64,000 nucleotides of DNA from Malurus cyaneus samueli (Eukaryota > Chordata > Aves > Passeriformes > Maluridae), in the NCBI GenBank assembly GCA_009741485.1, contig CM019220.1, positions 27,097,048 to 27,161,047 on the forward strand. The letters are read 5' to 3'. The translations under genes were made by a program, and so were the position numbers. The notes under the pieces are model-generated. The model worked only from the letters and a program-made list of their open reading frames with translations. It did no database searches and had not been told where the DNA came from. The first letter of the stretch is position 1; every line of letters begins with the position of its first letter. This document shows, piece after piece, positions 52,651 through 64,000 of the stretch.

Positions 52651-55600
52651 TGCCATGTGTTTGCAGCAACGCCTCATCCTTGCTTTAGAGCACCACTTCC
52701 TTGTGTTTAAGCTGCTTTTACAGCACTTGGTGGTTCCACTGCTTTTCTCACTTATTTATTGCTTTTCTCACTTGTTTTTGTGCTGAAATGATGTTATTAA
52801 GTGGTTTATTTGCCTGGCATGAAACACTCACACAAAGAAAGCAAAACAACGCAAGCCAAGCTAACTTTTGCTATTTTTATATTTAATTTTTGGCCTCATG
52901 CTTCCAAAATAACAGTTTTGGCCACCTTGGGTGGGGACTGTTTGTTGTTAGAGGTTTGGGCACACGGGGACATCCCACCCAGTGACTGGCAGGGCCACAG
53001 GACCAACAAAATCCCTGCCAGCGAGGAGGAGAAGGTGGCACAGCCCAAAAGGGAAACCCAAGGTGTCGGAGATGGATGGTGAGAGGCATGGATGGTGCTG
53101 CTGATGGCACAGTGAACATCTGAGCATGGCAAGAAACCTTCCCCCAGTTCAGCCTTCTCATCTGAGGGACTGGGAAAAAGCAGAAAGCTGTCCAGGGAGT
53201 GGGGTGACGTGGATTTTCTGGGTGCCTGTTTGGGGCCAGATTGGTAAATTCAAAGGAATAAATGAAGAGGAGTGAATTAAGAGCTATCTTGGCCTCTTGC
53301 TGGTTTGTTTTGCCTTTTCTTTCAGCAAATCCTGAGCTTTCTGCAGCATTTGCTGTGGCCTGAGCTGAGAGCAGCTGCAGCCAAGCCACTGGGAAAAGCA
53401 GAGGTGGGACTCAGTTTCACAGGAAAGTGCCAGGGTGGTGTTTTTAGAAGCCTTTCACTGTTTTTTTAGGACAACATGTACAAAAGGCAGGTCCTGGGCC
53501 AGCGTCAAGGGATTCTGGCACATTTCTCCAGCCACTTCCAAAGGTCTCTGGAAGAGCTCAGGGGAGCTCAGCCCCAGCAAGGCCAGCATGTGGTACTTAC
53601 AAGCAAGGTCAGGTTTATCTCAAAGCTTTGGCATTCCCCAGCATCACCAAGGAGAAGGGACAGGGGGCATTTCTAAAAACCACTGACTGCAAGTTTTTGG
53701 AGCAGGGAGTCCCTGGAGTCACTAAGCAATGCAGAAGCGAGGTACCTACTTTGTTATGTCCATGATTTCACTGTCAACATCAGCCTTCTTAATTTTTTTT
53801 TTTCACAATTTTCTTAATTTTCCAATTTTTTTCTTAATGTTCAACTTGCTGCTGAAGTCTCCCAAGCTTGCACTGTGCCAGACACCCATCTGGGAGATCT
53901 TGGCCCAGCAATTTCCACTGCAACCAGCTTTTCCCCCTTTACATTTTCCCCTTTGCTCTTGCTGCTACTTCTGACCCATTCTGGGAAGGGCTGGATGGTT
54001 TTTGCCCCCCAGATTTTGCCTCAGGTTGCTGGTTTTCATCTGCTGTGCAAAAACCCCCTCCTGTTTCGTATGAGAGGCCCCAGCATTTTCTTCAGAACCT
54101 CTCACATGATTGCACTGGCACAGAAACCAGAAAAGTTTAGTCATGGCCTCAGTCCATCCTGTGCCAAGGAGGACAGAAATGAAAACATCTCTGTTCAAAG
54201 CCGGCTGAGGGGCTGAATCCCAGCCCAAGGGACAAGGAGCTATGGACACATTTAGCCCAGGAATCCCATCAGCCACCCAGCCACACTCTCAGTTAAATAA
54301 AAAGAACCTCCAATTCCCAAAACGTGAAGTTTCAGGCCAGCAATCAAATCAGAAAATCCCACAAGTTGAGGACTTTGAAAAGAAGTTCATGTTATTGAGT
54401 ATTTCCCATTTTTCCCAATTTCCTTGAGCTCCCCGTCCTTCCCTGCTGGAGATGTCATCTCCCACTGCCCCTTGGGAAGCTGTTGTTCCACCTCTGCCTC
54501 AGCTCTTACAAAACAAAATGGGTCAAACCTCAGCAAAATCCTGATATTGCCTTAAAAACAGGAGTTTTAAAGAAAAATTGATGCCATCCTAGTTTCATTT
54601 ATTCCTGTGGGTGTTTGGGGTTTTGTGCTGAAACTCACCTGTGAATCCTTCCCCAGGAGGGCTGGAAACTGGGATTTCAGGGCAGATCCCAGAGCTGTGT
54701 AGGAAAATTGGGCAGTTCCACAATCCCTGTGACGGCTGTGGCTTTCACTCTTGTCTTTTTTATTTTTGAAAGATGAAACAAAGCAAAATAAAACCTCATT
54801 AAATGTCTCCCTTTGGTTTTGAAGCAGAAATTCCTGCTTTGTTGACACCACCTGAAGGAGGGCTGAAATGAAGTCTTGCCATGGAGCAAAGGCAGGCAAA
54901 ATTCGGGCTTCCCAACACCTTCCCCATCCCTTCAGCTCCATGCCCAGGTCAAATCTCCATGGATGCAATTTTCATCAATTCTGTAAAAAAATCCCTGCTT
55001 TTTGAATGCCTTTGAAGGTGTTAAAAATTTCCAGGAGATGTTAGAGGTGGGTGAGAGCTGTGGGGATGTGAAAAGCCAAGCTGAGCTGGACTGCAGGGGC
55101 AAACACTGAAACTCCACATGATGCACCACGAAAAAGAGGAGTTTTGCCCCAGCAAGAGGTTCACAGAGACCATCAGGGATCTTTCGGGAAGAAAACGAGT
55201 GAGAGAGAAAATTCTGGAGTGTTAGGTGGGTGAGTCATGATGGGAGAGAGCAAATGAATGTGGAGGGAAGTTCACTGCAAAATAAGAGCTTGCACTGGTC
55301 AAAACGATGGGGAAACTCACATGGGAGGAGAAGTTATCCAAATCCCCAGCTCTTAAATGGATAAAAATGTCAGATCAGGACAACATCAGGACAGATGCTG
55401 TCCACAAGCTTTGGCAAGGCAGAGACTGCAGGATTGATGAGCTGTGGGCAAGACATTCTGCTCCTCCAAGGACATCTGGAAGGATGGAGCTGGTGTCCAG
55501 AGCTGCTAAACAAACATGCCATCTGGCTAAATAACTGCTCTGGAAAAAAAACAAAAAAAAAACAAAACCAAAACCCTTCAGGATACAATCCAGCTGTGGA

Positions 55601-56496
55601 GATATTAAGGGGAAAAAAATTTAAAAAAAAAACCCAAGAGGTAAGGATTGTGGTGAGGATTGTGGTGGCAGAACATGAGCAGCACCTCAGATCTCAGGAA
55701 GGTCACACTTCCCAAAGCCTTGGGGCAGGGCTAAGCATTGAGTGAAGTTAAAACTAAAATCAAAATCAGAATAAACCTGCAATGTTAGAATCCCTCACAG
55801 AGGGAGAGGCCCCATGCTCCTCTGGATGGAATCACGGATCATTCCCAGGGCAAGGAGTCCCGTGGTGTATTTGGGTTTCTCCCATCAGTTTTTTCCCCCA
55901 CACTGCATGGATAGACCTTGACTGCTCTGCCCTTTTGAAGAACAGTCTTTTTTCTGCTTAACTGTGCAAATAAACCCCAAATATAGGATTTTACAAGCTC
56001 TTATTTTAACTTCTTGTGCTAGCGATGTGCCTGAAACATTCAAGCTCCAGGGAATCCAACCAGCAGAGGTCAGATCCCAGGAAACAGCAGCTCCTTTTCA
56101 AGGAATATACACTGTTTATGTTTAAAGTTACATTGTGGGGATTTTATAGGGTGCAAAGCGCCCCAGTACTGGTCAGATCTATGACTGTTCTCCTTCCCTC
56201 GGGCACTGTGGGGGTGATGGACGATCTGCAGGCACTGCCATCCCCTTCTGCTCTTCCCCCAAGTCCTCAGCCAGGAGCAGCATGTGGGGATTATTCCCAT
56301 TTTAGGAAGCAAACTGTAATTTCACTTGTGGCCAACACTGATTTATGCAATTCAACACTGATGAGGGACAAAGCCCTTGCACAACACACTCCACTGTCCC
56401 CTCCACTTTCAATTTTCAGCAGATCTCCCTGTCCCTTTGTGCTCAGTGATGGTGGCTTAGAGAGCTGAGAAAGGCCAGATACAAGGACTGATTCTA

Positions 56497-56577
56497 GTGG
56501 GAGGTGTTCAGGGCTTGGAAGTAGATGACCAATAAGGTCCCTTCCATCCCAAACCATTCTGTGACCCCGTAATTCCA
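56497..56577 (+). mobile_element. CR1 LINE 3' fragment
   Basis: 'gggaggtgttcagggcttgg', 'aaggtcccttccatcccaaa' and 'ccattctgtgacccc' mark the sense end of a CR1. Confidence 0.82.
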
Positions 56578-56859
56578 CCTTCTGAAAAAATATTGTGAAG
56601 CTGCAAAACACTGATTTGAAACATTTCCCGACTGGTAAAGGGCACAGTTTTGATCTGAGCTGCATCACAAACCAACCCTGCGGGGCAACAGAGCTGGCAG
56701 AGCCTTCCCGACTGGATTCCTCCAAATTCCTGACCCCAGATGAGCTGGGCTGTCCCAAGGCCACCCACCAGCACTTCCCTCCAAGGTGGCACCTCTGAAG
56801 AGTGGCAGCAAGGACATGTGCTATGATGGGACCATCAGAGAAGCACTGCTCTCCTTCCC

Positions 56860-57125
56860 CTCCGCACGGAAGGAAAATTGTTCCCATCACCCGAAATCCT
56901 CCGGCAGCAGATGCGGCTGCCAGGCCACCGGCACCACGGCAAGATTTGTCCATCACTCGCCACGCTGCCCATAATGAGCTCCAGAGAGCCCGTGCTCAGC
57001 CCCAGGCGGATGAGGAGGGAGGGAGGAAGGGCTGGGAGCTCTGGGATCAGGCTCTTTGGAGCCCGGAGAGCGCCCAGGGCGGGCGCTTTGATCTCTCTGC
57101 GAACGCATTAATGTGCAGAGCGGAA
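56860..57125. promoter_or_regulatory. GC-rich block with TCF/LEF-like and homeobox-like sites
   Basis: A moderately CpG-rich segment in AT-rich surroundings. It contains CTTTGATC (TCF/LEF consensus, 57087-57094) and the palindrome CATTAATG (57106-57113). It could be a conserved enhancer; the support is weak. Confidence 0.25.
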
Positions 57126-57569
57126 ATTTCTGGTGGTCAGCTGGGACAACACACAGCACAGCTGGGGACCCTGGAGGAATCTCAGGCTTTCTGAACTCCT
57201 CTGAACACTTCCTTCTTTTTTCCCCCCGCCTCCATTTGCTTTTTTTCCTAAAAAGTGTTTCTTTTCCCAGGGAGAGATATCAAGTTCGTGATGTAATAGG
57301 TTGTGGTGAGGGCTGTTCTTTGAGTCAATGGGGATGCGCAGTCAGAGAAACATGAAAAATCGTGCAAAAAAGTATCTTTAATAAAATCAGCCTCCTCTCA
57401 CTCAGCACAAAGAACTGATCTTTAAATCCAAACTCTGCCTTCAGGCACATGGACCCCAAATTTGCAAACATCATTTCTTTGTGCCCAGATAATTGTTCCT
57501 GGCTTAAAACAACAAATTTCACAGGTTTTACTCTATTTACTGCATTACCAAAGTAATTCTTCCCTATGA

Positions 57570-57765
57570 CAGGGTTAAGGCCTTGGCAGAGGTTGCCCAG
57601 AGAAGCTGTGGCTGCCCCTGAATCCCTGCAAGTGTCCAAGGCCAGGCTAGACAGGGTTTGGAGTAGCCTGGGATAGTGGAAGATGTTCCTGCCCATGGCA
57701 GGGGGTGGCATAAGAGGGGATTTAAGGTCCCTTCACACCCAAACCATCTGTAATTTTGTGACTCA
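57570..57765 (+). mobile_element. CR1 LINE 3' fragment
   Basis: 'gaggttgcccagagaagctg', 'gtccaaggccaggctagaca', 'gggtttggagtagcctggga' and 'tttaaggtcccttcacaccc' follow a sense CR1 3' end. Confidence 0.92.
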
Positions 57766-60700
57766 TTTTGTGATCAAGCACAAATCAGGAGCTGGGCAGG
57801 CCACTGCCAACCTGAAAAGAGAAATTAGGATATTACAGAGCCCTTCAAACATCCTAGAAGTGAAATGCCCATCTAAGCTACACACGCAGGACTCTGCAAG
57901 TGATGGAACAGGAAAGCAGCAGCCTCAGGGTGAGTCAGTCTTTCCAAGGATAGGTGGGAGGAATGCATCCTTGGAATGGCCAGCCTGCCATTCCCTCGGG
58001 AAGAAAAACCCCACTTTGCACCATTTTACGTTTCATCCCAGCAATACAGTAATTTCCAGGAACCTTTTGCCCTTTTTTATTTTGCAACATCTGCAATTTG
58101 GGAGCCCTCTGGAAGAAAGGGCCTTTTACCCACGCAGGCTGTGAGTCATTTGGAGGAAAGGGAAGCCCCTTGGACATGGGGATGTAGCTGGTTCACAGGG
58201 CTGCCTGGAAACCTGGAAAAGCCACAGGCAGCTGTGGGCATGGAAATCCATGCAGGGGCTGGGAACAGCGACCAGTGAAGTCCTGAGCCAAACCAGGGCA
58301 GGATTTTTGCCCGCTGAGTCTGTGAGCCGTGGGGGGAATTTGACAGGAATGTCACCAGAATGACAGCCATGGAAATTGCTGGCAAAGGCACAGAGCCAAA
58401 GGAGTGGGAAGAAGGGAGGAAGTCCCCACAGAGTCTGTCCCAAACCCTCCCTTGCCATTAGAGAGTGGATATTCAATAGGATGGGACCAGCTCGGGTTTT
58501 CCAACCTACTCCTTTTCATCCCTTAGGGAATACCACAGGCTTCCCTTAATTCAAGCTTTCCTTGCAGAAATCATAAGTTCAGGTTACATGGGAACAGTGG
58601 GAGTGAAGTTTCAGGGCACCCAGAGTCCTGCAGACAATACAGATTTTGCCAGGCTGAGACCCACAGCTCGTCTGCCAAGGTATTTCGGTTGCACACAAGA
58701 TTTGGGAGAGAAAGACAGATTTTTTTTGGCTGAAGTTTTTGCATTTCTGGAGGCCTGAAAAACCTGCAAATGGCCTCTGCGAGGTCACTTGTGGACACTG
58801 GGAGAAGGAAGTGGCAGGGAGCAGTGAGTGCTCTGGGTTTGTGGCTACATGAAAATGGTATTTTCCAAGAGATGAACACATCTCTCCATCACTGCTGGTG
58901 GTCCCCACCCCGACAAGCAGCTCAAGGCTGTTGAATGAGAGGAGGTGGAGAGAAAAACCATCACAAAAATAAGATTTTCAGCCATCCCCACCTCTGGTTC
59001 CTCGTCCTGGTGAAAACAAGGGTGTGAAAGCACCAGGGAAGGCTTCCCACGCCCGGGGATGTGTGTGTGACTCCCATATAAAGCATCAAGGGGCATAAAT
59101 TTTCTGCAAGATGTGGCATTTTGCATGCTGGCAACATCTCAGTTCTGTGAAGAGGAGGGTGAAAAGTCAGCTAAAAGCATTGAGCCATGTGCAGAAGAAA
59201 GCAACAGCATGGATTACTCTCTGGGGAGAATAAAAACCCCAACAAAACTCAGCAGATTTCAGAAACAGAGGTTCCTTGGCTAAAGATGGCCCTGGCCAGC
59301 TGATATCCTGTGCAAATCTTTGCCTCTTCCTCGGATTAAATACCTCTGGCTCCAGTCAGAAATTATGTTTGAACCTAAGAAACACAAAAAAAAGTCCAGC
59401 TCTTACGTTTAGAGTTTGAGGGTTAATTTTTCTAATGGAAAAGTATATTAAAATAAATAAAATAGTTGTCCCTGGATACATGTGGGAGCGCTAGAAAGAT
59501 GTGGGTAAGTGTCTTTAGGTAATCCACCAGCACGAATTAGTTCTTTGTGGCTCAAAGAGCAGCCCCCAAAGTTAAAACTGGTGTTTTTGTCAGGATAAAT
59601 TCCTCTTGGCTTTGAACAGGAGCTCCAGACAGACAGAGAGGTCGATTTACGTCACTTGACCTCCTGTTTCTCCCGAGTTTTATTAACAGAACCCTGCTCC
59701 GATGGATTTTCTTTGAACAGCACATCAAAAGTGCTCTTAGTGGAGGAGTTAGAACTATATTTGGTTGCAGAGGAAACTGTTTTTCCTAGAAAGCTCAGGG
59801 AAAAAAAAAGACACCAGCCCCCAAACAACACAAAGAATGAAACTGGCCTGGCTCAGTTTGGTAGGTGAGACTTGATGGAAGCAGCCCTTTGCAAGCTGAA
59901 TGTTATTATGTTATCTTAAAGCAGATTATTCTGAGCCTGGGTAGCTGCAATAGGGGCAAAAGCTGGAGGATGGATTGCATTTCTCAATGCAGGGAAAGGG
60001 CAAATCCTTCCCTCAGAACTGTCACTTTAGGATCTGCTTTACATGCACCATCTAACGCTCCTGACAAAGGCAGGGCATCCCAAAGCACACCAGCCTGAAA
60101 TGCCCCGAGACTCCGGGATTTCCACGGGAATCGGATTTAAACCCCCGGGGCTTCCTCGAATAAAGGAATAGCTGTTTAAAAGGCAATTAGAGCACTTTGA
60201 AAGCTTCCAACCCAAACAAACGCTGCTGCAGGGCTGTCACCTCCAATCTCTCTCTGTAAATCGTTCCCAAAGCACTGAGTGACTCCCTCCAATTCCTTTC
60301 AGGGGTCTGTAGGATGTGTCCAGGGCAGGCAGGGCAAGAATTTCAGATGGGGTGAAGCTGTTGAGAAAAGTTTTATGCAGGGATAACAGTTTTATTTAAT
60401 TTCCTGTGATGCTACAGCTGAAGATACCACAAGGCTTCAAGAGAGGGAGGAAAAATTCAGTTTTTCTCAAGGACAGAGCAAAGTCCTAAACAGGGCAGAG
60501 TGGATGCTCCTGAATGAGCCTCTCACTGCACAAGGCTGGGATCTGGGAAAAACATTGGCAAGACAAAATGGAAAACACAGAAAACACAGGTTTTTCCACC
60601 TGCTGGACCTGCTGGGGGTCCTGCCACTGTGTGGGAGCTCTGGGACCAGTGTTTGTGGTTTCCCCTCCCTTTGATTCCCTGCACCACTCCTGGGAAAAAA

Positions 60701-61402
60701 ATTGCTGCTCCCATTCCCAAATTCCCCAGTTTGCTGCTCCCATTCCCAAATAATAAGAGGATTAACAATGTCTCTCTGACTCTGTGTGGCATCCATCCTC
60801 AGAGCCGGTGAAACCCCCCTGGGTGAAGTCAGATAACAGATAGAAATGTAATAATGTAATATAATAACAAACATCAAATCAGTAACATTAAATTACTGCA
60901 GGTTCTTACTGTCAGACCACTTGGAACATGAAATTGGTTTATAAAGGGACTCTCACACCAGTGAAATAAATGCATCCTTATCTCTGAAAAAAGAACTTCT
61001 CTCACATGGGCTGAAAGGTGTAGTTTTTGTTCTCTGGAAAGTCCCAGTATTTTTCTATAAGCTCCTAGAATGGCAAAATAAATAGAAATTAATCAGTGTA
61101 TTGCTAAAAAACCCACCCAGAAATATCAGTACAGTTTGCTTTAGTAAAGCTATGTTTTTCCTGACAGCATAAAACCTCTTCTCAAAGATGTAGAAATAGT
61201 TTGGTGCCCTAACAGCTAAACAATAGAGCAGAATATGAATATTCTATAAAATCACACCATCTATAGCATACTGAAGTCAGATTCTAATAAAAGCAACTCC
61301 ATCATAAAGGGCAAAGCACCACAAGAAAAAAAAAACTGGTCAGGATAATCTCTGAAAACACTGCTATGGAGCCATTTCTTTCATTTTCTTATGAAATACT
61401 TG

Positions 61403-61425
61403 AAAAAAAAAAAAAAAAAAAAAAA
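61403..61425 (+). repeat. Poly(A) run
   Basis: Twenty-three consecutive A followed by A-rich sequence. No retrotransposed body is recognisable upstream of it. Confidence 0.9.
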
Positions 61426-64000
61426 GAATAAAAAGAAAGAAATGTTTTGACAGTGTCAAAACAAAAACTGTTCTGTCAAAGCCGAGGAAACGCCCGCCAG
61501 CTTAGAAAAACTCAGCTCCTTTTTCTGGCTGCAAATGAAACACCCAGACATTTTTATCACAGTGCCTCCCACTCGAGCCAGATTCCTGATAAGTGATCCG
61601 TGGATAATGACCCCGAGACAGATGTTGATGTGCAGCTGCAAACCCACAGCAGCACATCCCAGCTCCTCACGGGCCACCGGATCTGTGCACAAGGCCTTGC
61701 CCCATAAAAGAGCTTCCTCAATGCTTTGGGGGTGATCAGATCCACGAGATCCTGGTGCTCCTGGAGACCCTTGCTAACCTCTGGAACAGCCCTCCAGGGG
61801 ATAGCGTGAGTATCCCGTGTCAGAGTCACTCCCCTGGCCCCGGGTCAGCTTTGCAGAGAGCGAAGGAAATCCAAAGCAAACCCTTGCGCATTTCATGGAA
61901 AGGTTCCCACTGGCCCCAGTAGACTTTCCTTTGGATTTCCTGGCTTCAGTTCAAATCACTGAGTTCTCCAGGTGGCTTTGAGGGCTCAGGTGACACCTCG
62001 GAGATCCCTGGCTGCAGGAGGAGGGGCTGGAAGGGATCCCTGCTTGGCAAAGCCCAGGAAAAGGTGACTTAGACCACTTAGGCGTGGTTTCTGCCTTTGT
62101 CATGCAAATAGAGCTCATCTTCCTTTTTCCTAAAGGCAAAACTGCTGGAAGCCACTCAGCTGGAATACTTCATGAGCCCCTACACCCTGCTCTGCGCTCC
62201 TGCAAATGTGAGTGTAGTGTCTGCTTGCCCTACACGTCGTAAGCTGCACAAGAATTTTCTATTTCCTGGCGATCCTGGAAACCATTAACGACCTCAGAGT
62301 GTCACAGATGGTCTTAAAAAAAAAAAAAGGCACAAAAGGAGGAAAATTTGCAATTTTGCTCAGAGCCCTCGGGCCAGCTCTGCTCGTGAGAGCCCAGCAG
62401 TCCAGAGGGACCCAGCTGCTCTGGGACAAAACCTTCAGAGAGCTCCTTCTCCAAGCAGAGACTGTCCCGTGGCTTTTTATAAACGTGCCTGGCTAATCCG
62501 TGCTGGAACCTGGCAATTCAGAGTCAATCCTGTCTCTTTGTCCCCGGTGCTGTGACAGGAAAAACCCAAAGGGTTTCCTGGCTGGTCCTGAGCAGAGAGA
62601 GGAAGGCCAATGCTCATTGCCACATTAAAAGGGATATCATGGCAGCAGCAGCTACAGCCAGGAGCAGATGTGCTAGGAGATGGAACTGCCTCTGTTTCAG
62701 ACAGCTGACAATCCAAACAGCTAAAGAACAAAAGAACCACCCCATTTAATTGCTGGAAAATCGAGGCAGAGAGGAGTTTAAAAGGTAGGCTTAAGGTTGT
62801 GTGGAAAAACCTCTGGCAGACCACGATGTGAACTCGCTGCCCTGACAGAAACCCGTATCCCATCCCATCCTGTGCTATCTCTGACCCCCAGCACGACTCC
62901 TGCACCGGATCTGTCCTCCTCAGGGTGCCAGCAATCCTGGGGAAACAGGATTTCTGGAGAAGAAATAAAGGGTGGGGTGGGATGAGACTGACTACGAGGG
63001 AATTGGGGATTATTGTTATCATTATTATTACAATCATTGTGGCGCTTCAGACTTTTTTTTGGTCTCTCTCCATTTTCAGCTTTGCAGATGGAGGAGAAGC
63101 TGTGGCTATCAGCGCTGAGACTTCTCCCTGGCACTCTGAGTGCTGCCCTGGCTCTGACCCCTCTTGGAAGCAGGGTTGGGAAGAGAGAGGAGTCGGCAGC
63201 TGTGAGCTGTGCAGCTTCCTGAGCCTCTCTTCCTCTCCACAAGTGATACAGGATTTACAAGGATACAGCCATCCTTGGTCCCAACTTCTGGAGCAGCTGA
63301 GATCCTTTTCACCTCATTAAAACCCCTCTTAGACAGCCAGCTCATCTGAGAAGGCACCTAAGAGCAGCCAGAGGAGCCTTCAGCCCTCACATCTGTCCAA
63401 TTCTCCCATTTCTGGTTTATTTCTTTATTTCTGTTACTCATTTCTTTTGTAAGCCGTTTCTTGGGGGCAGCAACCCATCCCTTTGACCTCTCCCACGCAG
63501 CCCTGGGAGCAGTGGGTGCTCTCCCTGCCCAAATAACTGCAGGAATTTCACAGCAGAGCTCTCCCAGACTCAGTCTTGTCCGTCGGAATTGCTGCTTGTT
63601 GGGATTGCTGTAACATTTTAAGGCTCTTTTACCTCAGGGATGTCACATGGATTCAATCATCTCCCAGTAGCCACCCCCAGTTCTCCCAACAGCTGCGCAG
63701 GGAGGAAAATACCCGCAGCCATGAGTCAAACAATAACAGTTCAAAACTCCCAAAGTCTAATTTTCTCTGTCATTTGGGGCTTTTTCCCAAATCTGCTGAC
63801 TGCCTGGGACTCTTCCCACTGATCTAAAAGGTCAGGGATTGGCTAAACGCAATTAGGCAGGGGCTGCATCCCCACTAAAAGCATCTGTCTGCAAGGTGAG
63901 CATCTTGCTCACCACAGGATTAATTCCCAATTTCCCTTCTCCTCTTGCCCACCTTCCAGACCACACAGTCCTTCACCAGAGCCTTAACCTTCTTTGGGAG

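Larger units (their letters stand above)
40169..64000. other. Intergenic region downstream of COL6A3
   Basis: I find no gene on either strand in this 24 kb. Open frames lack splice signals, conserved motifs or codon patterns, and many are explained by CR1 copies or simple repeats. Separately listed are CR1 fragments, four tandem repeats, a polypurine tract and GC-rich blocks. The stretches 40169-41040, 44515-44990, 45050-46245, 49170-51490, 52655-56495 and 57770-61400 hold nothing I can name. In mammals the COL6A3 3' side faces a large gene-poor interval before COPS8, which fits, but synteny is recalled and not shown here. Confidence 0.7.

Noticed and set aside
61380..61445. Processed pseudogene ending in the A-run
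   Set aside because: No poly(A) signal at the right distance, no recognisable coding body and no target-site duplication that I can see.

Overview
The window is vertebrate, almost certainly avian, nuclear DNA. It carries the 3' two thirds of one gene on the + strand, collagen VI alpha-3 (COL6A3), followed by about 24 kb with no recognisable gene. A bird is suggested by many short CR1 LINE fragments (the typical 'ttggaagggacctt' and 'attctatg' ends on either strand), compact introns and the absence of SINEs I recognise. The species cannot be resolved.

Region 1 (1-16788) holds the N-terminal von Willebrand factor A (VWA) array. There are seven single-exon VWA modules, all phase 1 to phase 1, called N8 to N2 by counting back from the helix. 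The three-exon N1 module follows. The start codon, signal peptide and any N9/N10 lie upstream of the window.

Region 2 (18006-26246) is the triple helix. Nineteen exons with phase-0 boundaries encode a cysteine cluster and then a Gly-X-Y domain that adds up to 336 residues by my count, with the single helix cysteine at position 50. Both fit what is known of the alpha-3(VI) chain.

Region 3 (26344-39350) is the C-terminal mosaic: a cysteine-rich junction with a 12-nt microexon, VWA modules C1 and C2, an Ala/Thr-rich C3 segment, a fibronectin III module (C4), a linker containing the conserved TEPL motif, then TWO Kunitz modules and a short tail ending Ile-Gly-Thr. Mammalian COL6A3 as I know it has one Kunitz module, equivalent to the second one here. 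All 42 exons join in one open frame of about 2,770 codons, and the phases agree at every junction. The 3' UTR runs to a poly(A) signal at 40144 and contains an 8-mer miR-29 site.

Region 4 (about 40170-64000) is intergenic. It contains CR1 fragments, minisatellites, a long polypurine tract and two CpG-rich blocks with promoter- or enhancer-like motif clusters (41140-41640 and 43380-43830).

The gene product is an extracellular microfibril subunit that assembles with alpha-1 and alpha-2(VI). The N modules help microfibril assembly and ligand binding. The C-terminal tail is proteolytically processed, and its last fragment is known in mammals as endotrophin. The most notable points are the extra, non-canonical Kunitz exon with its linker exon, a Gly-to-Ala break in the helix, the microexon, and the CArG/E-box/TATA-like CpG block just downstream of the gene.
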